Shown in pieces: positions 24,313 to 32,981 of a stretch of DNA of 64,000 nucleotides. The notes beneath the pieces were generated by a model, which made no database searches, had not been told where the DNA came from, and saw only the letters and a program-made list of their open reading frames with translations. Source of the stretch: NORP240 sp965222175 (GTDB lineage Bacteria; Pseudomonadota; Gammaproteobacteria; Pseudomonadales; Pseudohongiellaceae). Position numbers and translations under genes: made by a program. Positions within the stretch are counted from its first letter, which is position 1, and every line of letters begins with the position of its first letter. Location: positions 4,216,001 through 4,280,000 of the forward strand of contig OZ244938.1 of assembly GCA_965222175.1 (NCBI GenBank). The letters are read 5' to 3'.

Positions 24313-25542
24313 TCAGCCAGTCAACGCCCGAAAAACGGGAACAAGACACAGACCGCCCACCAGCCATATAACAGCCAGATAGGTTACCCTGGCCAGTATC
24401 ACTTCGGTGAGGGAACGATCACTGTGGTCATGGTCATGAGAACCGGACTCGGCTTTCTTCCACAACAACAGCAAAATGGCACTGGCAGTAAGAAAGGCAA
24501 TATTGAACCAGGTAGAGTAGTTCCACTGGAAATAATCCCGTTCCATAATCGATGTTACTGCCTGCTTGGTCGGTAATAAGTCCATGGCAGCAAGACCGTA
24601 GTGGAGAATCAGGGCGGTAATCACCAGGCCGGAAAATAGCATCAGCAATATATACAGCGCCATCTTCCAACCATAGTAGGCCGCATTGATGCGCAGCACG
24701 GGAAAGACCACGAGGTCCGAGAAGATAAACGCCATTACGCCGGCAAATGACACACCTCGATCAAAAAGCAGCGCAGCCAGGGGGATATTGCCCATAGAAC
24801 CAATAAAGGTCATGAATGCTGCAATCGGGCCTACCAGTACCTGCAGCACCACGGCAAAAAATCCAGGATTGCTGTTACTTGCAGATGCCGAGCCGATGAA
24901 CAGGGTTTCGAAAAAACTCGTCGGCACGAAGGCGGCAATTACCCCGGCAAGTGTAAAGCCGATCAGTACGTCCCGCCAGATCATCTGCCACTCCATGACA
25001 TAGGTTTCGCCGATTGACTGCCACCCTTCCAGGCTGGTCAGCCGGGCTTTCCAGTTCATCTCATTGCTTTTCTCGTCGGCGTCTTCGCTGTTTCCGCGGG
25101 CGCTCCTGATCAGTTTTTCGGGTCGGGTGATCCGTATAAACAGCCACGCGAAAAGAATCAACAGCAACCCGCCCACATATTCGCCAACTACAAACTGCCA
25201 GCCAAGAAATAAAGCAATAACGATCCCAAGCTCTATGACGAGATTGGTCGACGCCAGCAGGAACGCCATGGAAGGTGCCAGACCAGCGCCTTTCTGAAAC
25301 AGAGCGCGGGTGGTGGCGAGGGCTGCAAAGCTGCAGGAGCTGGAGATAAACCCAAAGAAAGCACTCATAGCCATGCTCTTCGGACCAGCCTTGCCCATGG
25401 CGTCACGCATCCGTTGGCGTGTCACCAGCACCTGTATCAGACTGCTGATAAAGTAGCCCAGGCAGAATGCCCAGAGTGCCATCCAGAAAAAGCCAATACT
25501 TGTAAGAGCGGCCTCTCGCCAGGTCTCAAGAAAAAAAGCCAT
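24313..25542 (-). CDS. DUF318/UPF0718 permease (ArsP-like)
   Basis: 409 residues with about ten membrane helices split into two halves by a hydrophilic loop near residues 145-185. The first half carries FFGFISSSCSFAALATTRAL, the SSCSFAA signature of the DUF318 permease family, and the second half has the corresponding GSMGNIPLAALLF. ArsP members of this family export trivalent organoarsenicals; others are linked to metals or redox proteins. A late His-rich loop (SGSHDHDHSDRS) could touch a metal. No arsenic gene is adjacent, so the substrate is open. Confidence 0.82.
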   Translation of the reverse strand: MAFFLETWREAALTSIGFFWMALWAFCLGYFISSLIQVLVTRQRMRDAMGKAGPKSMAMSAFFGFISSSCSFAALATTRALFQKGAGLAPSMAFLLASTNLVIELGIVIALFLGWQFVVGEYVGGLLLILFAWLFIRITRPEKLIRSARGNSEDADEKSNEMNWKARLTSLEGWQSIGETYVMEWQMIWRDVLIGFTLAGVIAAFVPTSFFETLFIGSASASNSNPGFFAVVLQVLVGPIAAFMTFIGSMGNIPLAALLFDRGVSFAGVMAFIFSDLVVFPVLRINAAYYGWKMALYILLMLFSGLVITALILHYGLAAMDLLPTKQAVTSIMERDYFQWNYSTWFNIAFLTASAILLLLWKKAESGSHDHDHSDRSLTEVILARVTYLAVIWLVGGLCLVPVFRALTG

Positions 25543-25857
25543 AACGTATTGATACCTCTGAGAGTATGAGCGCGGCGTGTCGCTGCTGCGAAGTCGGCAA
25601 CGATGGCAAATTTGACCCCATCCGGCAAATCAGTTCGGATATCGTGTTGAATGACGGTAGAAATATTGGCGGCAAGCGGCTCATCCCGGTCCATCACCCT
25701 GTTCAATCCAACTGACAACGAATTGGTTACTCTCGATTAAACGCATCCGCGAACATAGGGTTCCACGTTTAAGATTTATCCTCTATTGTCGCGACTGCGC
25801 CGTTAAGGCCTTATTGATTTAACCCAGGGTGAATCTGATCAGGGGCCAGCCCGCTAG

Positions 25858-25997
25858 CAGGCTGTTGAAAAACTATTGCGCTTGCCAATACTTCGTTGAA
25901 AACTGTCTCAAAATGCTCATTTACACCGGGTAAACTGCGCTTTTTCGACAGTTTTCGCCTCGTCTTGGCTGCGCTCATGACGTTTTTCGACAGCCTG
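25858..25997. mobile_element. MITE-A, complete copy with CTAG duplication (140 bp)
   Basis: Inverted ends CAGGCTGTTGAAAAAC and GTTTTTCGACAGCCTG are flanked by CTAG on both sides (25854-25857, 25998-26001). The interior holds a second inverted pair (GAAAACTGTC / GACAGTTTTC), so the whole element can fold into a long hairpin. No coding capacity is present. The palindromic CTAG target fits IS5-family transposition. It lies in a 1.1-kb gene-free stretch (25543-26669) filled with mobile-element debris. Confidence 0.82.
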
Positions 25998-26009
25998 CTA
26001 GAGGTCAGG

Positions 26010-26295
26010 AAGGAACTGTCCTACGCTGACCGCAGGGGAACCACTGGAGCTGAGAAAAATCTGCAATCGCATCTGTAAACCGAATTCGGTAATGGCGAAG
26101 CGGTGCTTACTGTTGTGGGCGAAGACGCCAAAAACCTTCCCAGGTTGACTCGGTGCATTGGCACCAGGGCAGCCAGCCTGGCCAGAATGTCGTTGAACTC
26201 CTGCTGCACGCGACCGGGCAAGGTACTGCCTTCAGTTGCCAGTCGGGCATAGAACGCTGGGTAATGCTGCTTGATGATCCGACATAAATGCGTTG
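26010..26295 (-). pseudogene. IS91-family transposase remnant with internal deletion
   Basis: One minus-strand frame reads RIIKQHYPAFYARLATEGST and LPGRVQQEFND, like the N-terminus of IS91-type transposases. It passes directly into ILARLAALVPMHRVNLGRF, the C-terminal LAALVPxPRxNLxRxHG segment. A frameshift then gives VFGVFAHNSKHR, matching the GVFAPNSKHR block. The catalytic centre with its two tyrosines and HUH motif is entirely missing. The remnant is non-functional. Confidence 0.72.
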
Positions 26296-26327
26296 TTTCT
26301 GGCTGGTGGCGCCGGTAGCGGATTTTC

Positions 26328-26397
26328 CTGGCGGCATGGCACCTCGTCGGTGATCTCGCCTCAAAGCCAGGGACTTTCCCTGATTAATCAGAGGTTC
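26328..26397 (+). mobile_element. MITE-B, right-end fragment (70 bp)
   Basis: From CTGGCGGCATGGCACCTCG to TTAATCAGAGGTTC it follows the last quarter of the complete copy at 19506-19769. The left three quarters are missing. It abuts the IS91 remnant. Confidence 0.7.
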
Positions 26398-26669
26398 ATT
26401 GAGCCGGTACTCATGACCGCAACGCCCGTCCGGGGTGCAAAGAGGTGATCCGGGGAATATCCGGAGAAAAAAGGGAGATGATTCGGGGGACTTTCCCGGA
26501 AGTACAGTGCCAGAATACCGTTGCGCCATGCCTGACACGGTAACCGTATCGCCGCGGAACTGGCTGGTTCGTCGGTGCGGATTCAGTCAGTATTTCAGTC
26601 CTAACTTCTGTGTGAAGGGGGTATTGACCGGCGCTGTAATTAACGGACAGGATCGGAGACTCATCCGCA

Positions 26670-27296
26670 ATGAAAGCGCAGTTACTCCCGATATTTCCCG
26701 AGCCCATCGTGGAGTATAAGAATCTGGGAATCGATCAGGATCGAATCCGTTCGCTGTATGAGCAGCAATCCTGGGTATCCACCAACCCGGATGACAATCC
26801 GGATTACTTTCTCAAAATTTCGCAGAACAAGAGAGTCCTCAATGACGACAAGGATCTCAAATCCGCGTTTGAGAACGTCCTGAACGCTTACACCAGGGAA
26901 TATATGTTGTACGAAAACAGGTTTTACATAACAACATGTTGGTTTACCAGGACTGAAAGTAACAAAATCTCAATTCTGCATAATCACGGCAACGCCATGT
27001 TCAGTGCCGTCTATTATTTCGGCCTGCCGGATCAACAGAAAGCCAGAATCACCTTTGAAAGGCCGGTAATCAGCCAGATAGACCTGAAGCCGAAAGCCTA
27101 CAACGTCCTGAATGGTCCATCTCATGTATTCGAGATGGCAAACGATTCACTGCTGATATTCCCTTCCTATCTCAAACACAAGGTCAACCGGCACGAAGAC
27201 CGGGACGTCAGGAAGTCCCTGGCCATGAACTTCCTGCCCCAGGGCGTAGTGGGAGCAGGGACCAATGAAATCAACCTGATTCCTTCGGCAGAATGA
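26670..27296 (+). CDS. Putative 2OG-Fe(II) oxygenase (TIGR02466-like)
   Basis: 208 residues, no signal peptide. The layout matches the small TIGR02466 group of 2-oxoglutarate/Fe(II) oxygenase-like proteins: an opening with FPEPIVEY, then SILHNHGNAMFSAVYYFGLP (candidate ligands His 104/His 106), ITFERPV, and LLIFPSYLKHKVNRHEDRDV with His 170 and Arg 181 for iron and 2-oxoglutarate. Members often act on proteins or small peptidic substrates; the target is not known. It stands alone, convergent with the CadC-like gene. Confidence 0.83.
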   Translation: MKAQLLPIFPEPIVEYKNLGIDQDRIRSLYEQQSWVSTNPDDNPDYFLKISQNKRVLNDDKDLKSAFENVLNAYTREYMLYENRFYITTCWFTRTESNKISILHNHGNAMFSAVYYFGLPDQQKARITFERPVISQIDLKPKAYNVLNGPSHVFEMANDSLLIFPSYLKHKVNRHEDRDVRKSLAMNFLPQGVVGAGTNEINLIPSAE

Positions 27297-27396
27297 GCAG
27301 CATGGCATTCCAGGGAAGCTCTGCTAATTCGACTCCACAATCGACAACAACCAGGCCAACTGACAACGACCTGGTTCGGGCGCCTGTCCCGCGTGT

Positions 27397-29415
27397 CTAT
27401 TCTCCGGATACCGTCACCCGGGAACCAGTTCCGCGATTGGGATAAGCGACCTTGTCGTGATTCCAGAGATTGTTGTTAATCAGAAACTGCTGGTTTTTGT
27501 AGGCCAGTGCTGACTGTTCATGCAACTGAACTCCCGTGGCAACGGCCAGGTCCTGCACACTTTCCATGAGATGCCGCTGCCACTTCATCCCCATGCCCAG
27601 CTCGTCCAGCAGCGCCTGGTAGCGGCGGTCCGCGAGAACCGTTTCCGGGAAAAACACTTCCAGCTTGTACAACAGGGTCTGGAGACGGCGTCGATCGGTG
27701 GCTGACAACGACCGCCAGGAGGAAATGCCCGATCGGATGTCGCCGGCCAGAAAACTCCTGACTCCATGGCTCAGGTTGTAGGCCGGGTTGACCAGATTCA
27801 GCCGTTCGAAATCGTCACCCCCCTTGAACGAACTGCCCCATAAACCACTTATTATTACCTGGTTCAGCATGGCGAAGGCGCCCTCCGCATCGATCTCCAT
27901 CAGTCGCTCCAGGTAGTACACTGCCTGGGGCCGGTCGCCGGCAAACACCAGCCCCCTGATAAGCGCGTTCAGGATGCCGATATGGTCGGGCCTGCCAATG
28001 AGGTTGCGTTTCTGGGCCTGGATAATCCTGTCCGGAGATTCTTCGAAAGTCTGGGCAACCCAGTCTGATTGCGATGCAAGTTGAAACGGCGGCTGCTCTC
28101 CGCCCAGGGCATAGTAACGATCGGCTTCGTAATACAATCGCGCTTCAGTCAGCAATGAGGCATAGCGTGCGTAGGCGTAGTCAGGCACGCTGCCACCCTG
28201 GATAAGGCTTTTCAGCGACTCTTCCATCAGGGCACGGTTATCGGTCTCCAGCTGCAGGGCCAGGTCACGCACCACCTGCTGCGCATCACCTGCCGGCCCG
28301 ATGCGCTCTACCTCCCGCAGGGCATCATTGGCAATTTCACGCAACTGGTTGTAACGGACATCATGGCTGTAAATAGCCAGCATACTTGCGGTTCTGGCCA
28401 GGCCGATGTACGCATTGACAAAGTCTCTATCCTCGTCCGCTGCATCGGCATAACTCGCAAGGGCAAGCTCCAGGTCGGTGTGATTCGACTGGGCCGCGTG
28501 GAAATTGCCTTTCAGGAACAGGCTGTAGGCCTGGGGGCTGGCAGTGCCCCAGTTATGCATGTCCCGGCGTTGCTGCTTGTCAAGGTAAATACTCAATGAC
28601 GTGGCGATGCTGGTACCGACTTCGTCGTGAATGTCGAACACCGACGAGGAGACGATATCGATCTGGTCGGAAAAAATGATTGACAGCTCATCGGCGTCCA
28701 CCAGTTCAAATTGCAGCCGCAAGCGGTTGTCTTCCTGCTGGACACTGCCCCGCAATACGTAGTCAACGGTATCGATCTGCTGTGCTTGCGGCGCCGCGGC
28801 AACGGCGGTTTCCCGGAGTCCGCGGACAACGTTCAGGTTATCGATTCTGGATAAGTGTGACACCAGGCTCGCCGGGAGTTGATCCGCCCAGTAACCGTTA
28901 TCCGGTTCAACATTGATGGATTCGAAGCGATCGATCAGAACTGTGTCAATGCCCACCGGGGCATTACCGGGAACAGGCATGACAACTGCAATGCCGATCA
29001 GCGCAATCATGGCAATGCCCGCGATACCGAGCTTCCAGCCCAGGGGGACAGCTCGCGGTTCTGCTGGCCCGGCCGGTACCGGGGTGTCGTTGTCCTCCGC
29101 CTGCATTGCAATCGGCGTAGCGATCAACGCATAGCCTCTTTTGGTGTAGGTTTTTATATACCGGGGATTGCTGGCGCGGTCACCGAGAGCCGCCCGCAGG
29201 TCTGCAATCACGTTGTGGACAATGTGATCGGACCGGTCGGCATTTCCCCAGAACCTGTCCAGCAGGTCAGCACTGGTAATCACCTGGCCGCTGGAGGCAA
29301 TCAGGTAGCCAAGCACGTCCATGGCCCGGGGAGACAGCTTGACTTCTTCGCCAGTGCCGAGGTTCTTCAGCGTGTTGGTTTCAGGATAAACGATCCAGTC
29401 CAGTAATCTGATCAT
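27397..29415 (-). CDS. CadC/ToxR-type membrane-bound transcriptional regulator with TPR-like periplasmic region
   Basis: 672 residues. An OmpR/CadC-type winged helix occupies about 1-100 (VKLSPRAMDVLGYLIASSGQ, HIVHNVIADLRAALGD, RYIKTYTKRGYAL). One transmembrane helix follows at about 128-148 (LGIAGIAMIALIGIAVVMPV). The periplasmic part starts with a TolB-like stretch (VDYVLRGSVQQEDNRLRLQF) and continues with helical repeats of TPR character. Such proteins sense periplasmic conditions and regulate transcription without phosphorylation. A partial MITE-B begins 17 bp upstream of the start codon, so its promoter lies inside or beyond that element. Confidence 0.85.
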   Translation of the reverse strand: MIRLLDWIVYPETNTLKNLGTGEEVKLSPRAMDVLGYLIASSGQVITSADLLDRFWGNADRSDHIVHNVIADLRAALGDRASNPRYIKTYTKRGYALIATPIAMQAEDNDTPVPAGPAEPRAVPLGWKLGIAGIAMIALIGIAVVMPVPGNAPVGIDTVLIDRFESINVEPDNGYWADQLPASLVSHLSRIDNLNVVRGLRETAVAAAPQAQQIDTVDYVLRGSVQQEDNRLRLQFELVDADELSIIFSDQIDIVSSSVFDIHDEVGTSIATSLSIYLDKQQRRDMHNWGTASPQAYSLFLKGNFHAAQSNHTDLELALASYADAADEDRDFVNAYIGLARTASMLAIYSHDVRYNQLREIANDALREVERIGPAGDAQQVVRDLALQLETDNRALMEESLKSLIQGGSVPDYAYARYASLLTEARLYYEADRYYALGGEQPPFQLASQSDWVAQTFEESPDRIIQAQKRNLIGRPDHIGILNALIRGLVFAGDRPQAVYYLERLMEIDAEGAFAMLNQVIISGLWGSSFKGGDDFERLNLVNPAYNLSHGVRSFLAGDIRSGISSWRSLSATDRRRLQTLLYKLEVFFPETVLADRRYQALLDELGMGMKWQRHLMESVQDLAVATGVQLHEQSALAYKNQQFLINNNLWNHDKVAYPNRGTGSRVTVSGE

Positions 29416-29431
29416 GGAAACTTCCGTTCAG

Positions 29432-29640
29432 GGAACCTCTGGTCAATTTTTGAAGTGCTCTGCGGGAGTCTGTCGGGCGTCACGGCAGGGCGTCGTGCGC
29501 AGGGAATGTCCCTCGCCCTTGCCAGGCGCGCAATACCACAGTGACGCCCGACAGGCCCCGCCCTTAGGGGCTTGCAGACGAGCCCACTGCCCTTGTTGGC
29601 TTAATAGGGTTGCCTCGCCTTGACATGCCGCCGCATGCTT
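29432..29640 (+). mobile_element. MITE-B, long partial copy lacking the right end (209 bp)
   Basis: It begins GGAACCTCTGGTCAATTTTT and follows the complete copy through the GC-rich centre and GCAGACGAGCCCACTGCC, with a small extra segment (TTAATAGGGTTG). Homology stops near CCGCATGC, and the right terminus is missing. It lies immediately upstream of the CadC-like regulator gene, in opposite orientation to it. Confidence 0.82.
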
Positions 29641-30027
29641 CATCGGACCAGGTTTCAGGCCAGTATTCGCAGGCAGTAGTCGTTGACTTGATACTATCAG
29701 GAAATCGACTTTTTTTTACGAAAAGCGCCCAATGCACCCCAGGACAGGATTTGTTGAACTGTGCATGGACCCGAATCCGCCAATCCTGACAGTGCACACA
29801 ACGGTAGACGTCAGCAGCCGACTCCCTCGCACGACAATGAATCAGTTTCTCAGCTCTCGGTATCCGTCCGGGGTGTACTGAATTTCACTAGGCAAATCGG
29901 AGGGCAACTGACGTCAACCGCTGCTCCTGAAAGACTGTTCAGCTTCGGCGGGATAGGGTGTACCCTGTGACCAGCACTGTGGATTCCCCGCAGATCAACA
30001 ACAATCAGCACGTGCCGGGAAAAACCC
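29641..30027. other. 387-bp region without a gene
   Basis: It lies between the MITE-B copy and the quinoprotein gene at 30028. Only short frames without start signals are present. It should carry the promoter of the quinoprotein gene; no clear -35/-10 pair or terminator was identified by eye. Confidence 0.45.
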
Positions 30028-31842
30028 ATGACCAGTCGATTTTCACGCCAGCTGCTGCTGGCATCAGCCTGCTCCCTGCTGACCGGAACCTGCGCCTTCG
30101 CCCAGCCCCAACCTCTTATCGATTTCCAGCCCCTGACCCAGGCGGCATTGAATGATCCCGACCCGTCCGACTGGCTGATGTGGCGTGGCAACTACGCCAA
30201 CTGGGGCTACAGCCCCCTGGACCAGGTCACGGTCAGCAATGTCCATGAACTGCAGCTTGCCTGGTCGTGGGCCTTTGCTCCCGCCGCGCCCGGGTCCAAT
30301 GGCATGCAGGTGGAGCCCACCGTTTACGACGGCATTCTCTATATCCGTCATGCCGACGAACACTATTCCGCCCATGACGCCGCCACCGGCGATTTACTCT
30401 GGCAATATGCCCGACCGCTTCCGGACGCCATAATTGCGGGCCAGACCAGACTGACCGTGCATCGCGGCCGGGGAATCTTCATTTACGAAGACAAGCTGAT
30501 TTCCCATGCCACCGACGGCATGCTGTTCGCGCTTGACCCGGCCACCGGCAGGCTGATGTGGGAATCTGCCATGACCGATTACCGGAGCGGACAGCAGCCC
30601 AGCGGTGCACCGGTGGCCTTCGGCGGCGTCGTCGTGGTGCCCTATAACTGCACGGCGTGGACGGCGGCGGACCCCTGTCACCTGTCGGGATACGATGTCG
30701 ATGACGGCCAGCTGTTGTGGCGGTGGTATACCAGCCCCACGCCGGCGGATCCCATGCACCGGACCTGGGGCGACGATCCCCAGGTGTATCCCCTGGAGCA
30801 GCGTCGCAACATGTCACCCTGGGTAACCCCGGCGGTGGACACCCGGCGTGGCCTGTTTATTTTCGGCATCGGCTCCAGTGCGCCACAGCAACCTGAGCTG
30901 GCGGGAACCAACGGCCAGTGGCCCGACCGGCTCTACCAGGGTTCCACCGTGGCGCTGGACTATCGCAGCGGCAGCCTGGTCTGGTGGGCACAGCACCATT
31001 CGGACATGTGGAACAACGATGCCGTATTCGATCGTATCCTGGTGGACTCACCGCTGGATCCCTCACCTCCAGATCCCCTTGGCCTGAATCCCTCGATCAT
31101 ACCCGGTGAGAACCGGCCCCTGGTGATCGGTTCCTTCGCCAAGGACGCGATTTTTTACGCCTACGATCGCAGTGACGGTGAGTTCCTCTATGCCAGGCCC
31201 ACGGCTCACCAGAATGTGATCCAGGGATATGACGGGGCAACTGGCGCCTATGTAACAGCGCCGGATGCAGTGATCCCGGCCGACAGGAATTTCCAGGCGA
31301 CAATCTGTCGTGAAAACCGGCAGATTCCCCAGGGTGCCTACAGCCCGCTGATCAATGCCTACTACGTGCCGGCCTTCAACGGTCCCTGTTCGGTGATGAC
31401 CGTAGCGTCCCTGGAGCCTACGCTGCAGACGGGCTATAACACGTCCTACACCAGCTCGGTGCCCAGCCCGGCACCACACCTCGGCCAACCGGAGGCCATC
31501 GACGTCACCACCGGGGAGACGCTGTGGCGACTGGAGCGGGATGCCCCGCTCTACGGCATGCTGACCACCGGGGGCGGCCTGCTGTTTGCCGCCGATACCA
31601 ACCGTCGTTTCCAGGCCCTGGACCAGCGCACCGGCGAAACCCTCTGGCAGACCATCCTCAGCGGAGCCAGTGACATGGCGCCGATCTCCTTCGCCGTGGA
31701 CGGCCGGCAGTTCATCGCCGTACTTTCGCCCAGTGGTACCCAGGCGGCCATGCAGCATGTGGGCCAGCTGGGACTGTCCGCGGTCACCGGGGTGCGCAAT
31801 ACCGGGCATACCCTGTTTGTTTTTGCGTTACCGGAAAACTGA
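30028..31842 (+). CDS. PQQ-dependent alcohol-dehydrogenase-like quinoprotein (second copy)
   Basis: 604 residues with a signal peptide (residues 1-25, ending CAFAQ). It shares the family opening DWLMWRGNYANWGYSPLDQV and blade repeats (AHDAATGDLLWQYARPL, ALDPATGRLMWESAM) with the product of 4954-6771, and ends FAVDGRQFIAVLSPSG. HHSDMWNNDAVFDR stands where relatives have NDHWDLDHPF, so the WDxD catalytic Asp pattern is altered to WNND. Two separated cysteines (YNCTAWTAADPCHL) replace the vicinal pair. No heme motif is present. It stands alone, and activity as a PQQ enzyme is less certain than for the other copies. Confidence 0.83.
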   Translation: MTSRFSRQLLLASACSLLTGTCAFAQPQPLIDFQPLTQAALNDPDPSDWLMWRGNYANWGYSPLDQVTVSNVHELQLAWSWAFAPAAPGSNGMQVEPTVYDGILYIRHADEHYSAHDAATGDLLWQYARPLPDAIIAGQTRLTVHRGRGIFIYEDKLISHATDGMLFALDPATGRLMWESAMTDYRSGQQPSGAPVAFGGVVVVPYNCTAWTAADPCHLSGYDVDDGQLLWRWYTSPTPADPMHRTWGDDPQVYPLEQRRNMSPWVTPAVDTRRGLFIFGIGSSAPQQPELAGTNGQWPDRLYQGSTVALDYRSGSLVWWAQHHSDMWNNDAVFDRILVDSPLDPSPPDPLGLNPSIIPGENRPLVIGSFAKDAIFYAYDRSDGEFLYARPTAHQNVIQGYDGATGAYVTAPDAVIPADRNFQATICRENRQIPQGAYSPLINAYYVPAFNGPCSVMTVASLEPTLQTGYNTSYTSSVPSPAPHLGQPEAIDVTTGETLWRLERDAPLYGMLTTGGGLLFAADTNRRFQALDQRTGETLWQTILSGASDMAPISFAVDGRQFIAVLSPSGTQAAMQHVGQLGLSAVTGVRNTGHTLFVFALPEN

Positions 31843-31880
31843 ATCTGGCATCGCGGGATTTCCGCAGGTAGTCGTCTTAG

Positions 31881-31899
31881 GGAACCTCCGACTAACCAG
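31881..31899 (+). repeat. MITE-B terminus, isolated
   Basis: GGAACCTCCGACTAA follows TTAG (YTAR target). Only the left end is recognisable. It lies in the 83-bp gap between the quinoprotein gene and the convergent M48 protease gene. Confidence 0.5.
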
Positions 31900-31925
31900 G
31901 GAATACCTCTGGCATGCAGATGAGA

Positions 31926-32981
31926 TCACGGCGAGGGGGCATCCCCGGCGGCCTGGCGAAAACGCTGGATACGCAGTCGGCTGGGCGGGTGGGACTGGAA
32001 ATAGTCCAGCAGCGTGGTCCGGTCCGTTTCTCCGACAGTCGCCGTCTCATCGGGGTCGGCGTCCAGCATTTGTTCCATGATGGCGGCGAACAGGGCGGGG
32101 TCGAGGTCGCGCCGCAGCATTTCGTCCAGCGCGTAGCTGTCAGCCTCCCATTCCAGCTCCCTGGAATACCGGGACTGAATGAAGAAACTGGGCAGCATTA
32201 CTACCAGGGCGGAGGAGGCACTATTGATGTCACCGGTCAGGACGAATACCAGCATGGACAGACCGGCCTGGCCGATTACCGCCCGCATGGCATGACGCTG
32301 GGCAACATGGCCTATCTCGTGGAGCATGATAGCCGCCAGCATCTCATCGTCAGGGGCCAGTTCAACCAGTTGATCGGTGAAAATAATCTGTGCATCCGGC
32401 AGCGCAATGGCGTTGGCACCGAGCAGTTCGCTGGACCGGAAGGCTATACGAAAGTCACGTTCCAGGTCAGGGAGCAGCGACCGGAACCTGGCACGCAACT
32501 GGTCCTGTCGCGTAGCGGCAAGCGTTGATGGCTGGAAGATCAGGCCGTCAAGCTGCTCCAGCACCTCGCCTCCCAGGCGATCGTCCAGACTGGTGGGCAG
32601 CAGCGCCGTAATGGATCTGCTCAGTGCCGGTATCCCGAAATTTACCGCCAGGTAGACCACCAGGACCAGGCTGAACAGCGACAACAGAATCATCCGGCTG
32701 TTCTTTTCCAGCCGATGGGCCAGGCCACTCTGTCCCGGCTGCCACTCCCGCAACAGGTCGTCCAGCAGGTCCGAGTCGTCGGTTTCCAGCCGCAGGCCTC
32801 CGGGAAAATCCACGTATCGCGGTGAATTACCCACCCTGGGGGAAACGGCAACATCGGCGAAATGGTGCCTGGGCAACTGATATCCTTCGCTGGAAAGATA
32901 GCCGTCGGTATCCACGCGGATACCGACTTCGTGACAGTCGGCGGATTCGCCGTCGTACAGTTTGCCCCTGATAAGCGTCAT
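31926..32981 (-). CDS. M48-family metalloprotease, membrane-anchored
   Basis: 351 residues. A cytoplasmic beta-rich head (about 1-75) precedes one transmembrane helix (97-118, MILLSLFSLVLVVYLAVNFG). The protease domain carries HEIGHVAQRH (zinc His 221 and His 225, Glu 222) and the third ligand in ELEWEADSYA (Glu 277, Asp 281). A further hydrophobic segment lies at 240-265. It belongs to the M48 group that includes BepA, YcaL and HtpX, which degrade misfolded membrane or envelope proteins. Its ATG overlaps the stop of the upstream YjgN-like gene by one base, so both act in one operon. Confidence 0.88.
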   Translation of the reverse strand: MTLIRGKLYDGESADCHEVGIRVDTDGYLSSEGYQLPRHHFADVAVSPRVGNSPRYVDFPGGLRLETDDSDLLDDLLREWQPGQSGLAHRLEKNSRMILLSLFSLVLVVYLAVNFGIPALSRSITALLPTSLDDRLGGEVLEQLDGLIFQPSTLAATRQDQLRARFRSLLPDLERDFRIAFRSSELLGANAIALPDAQIIFTDQLVELAPDDEMLAAIMLHEIGHVAQRHAMRAVIGQAGLSMLVFVLTGDINSASSALVVMLPSFFIQSRYSRELEWEADSYALDEMLRRDLDPALFAAIMEQMLDADPDETATVGETDRTTLLDYFQSHPPSRLRIQRFRQAAGDAPSP

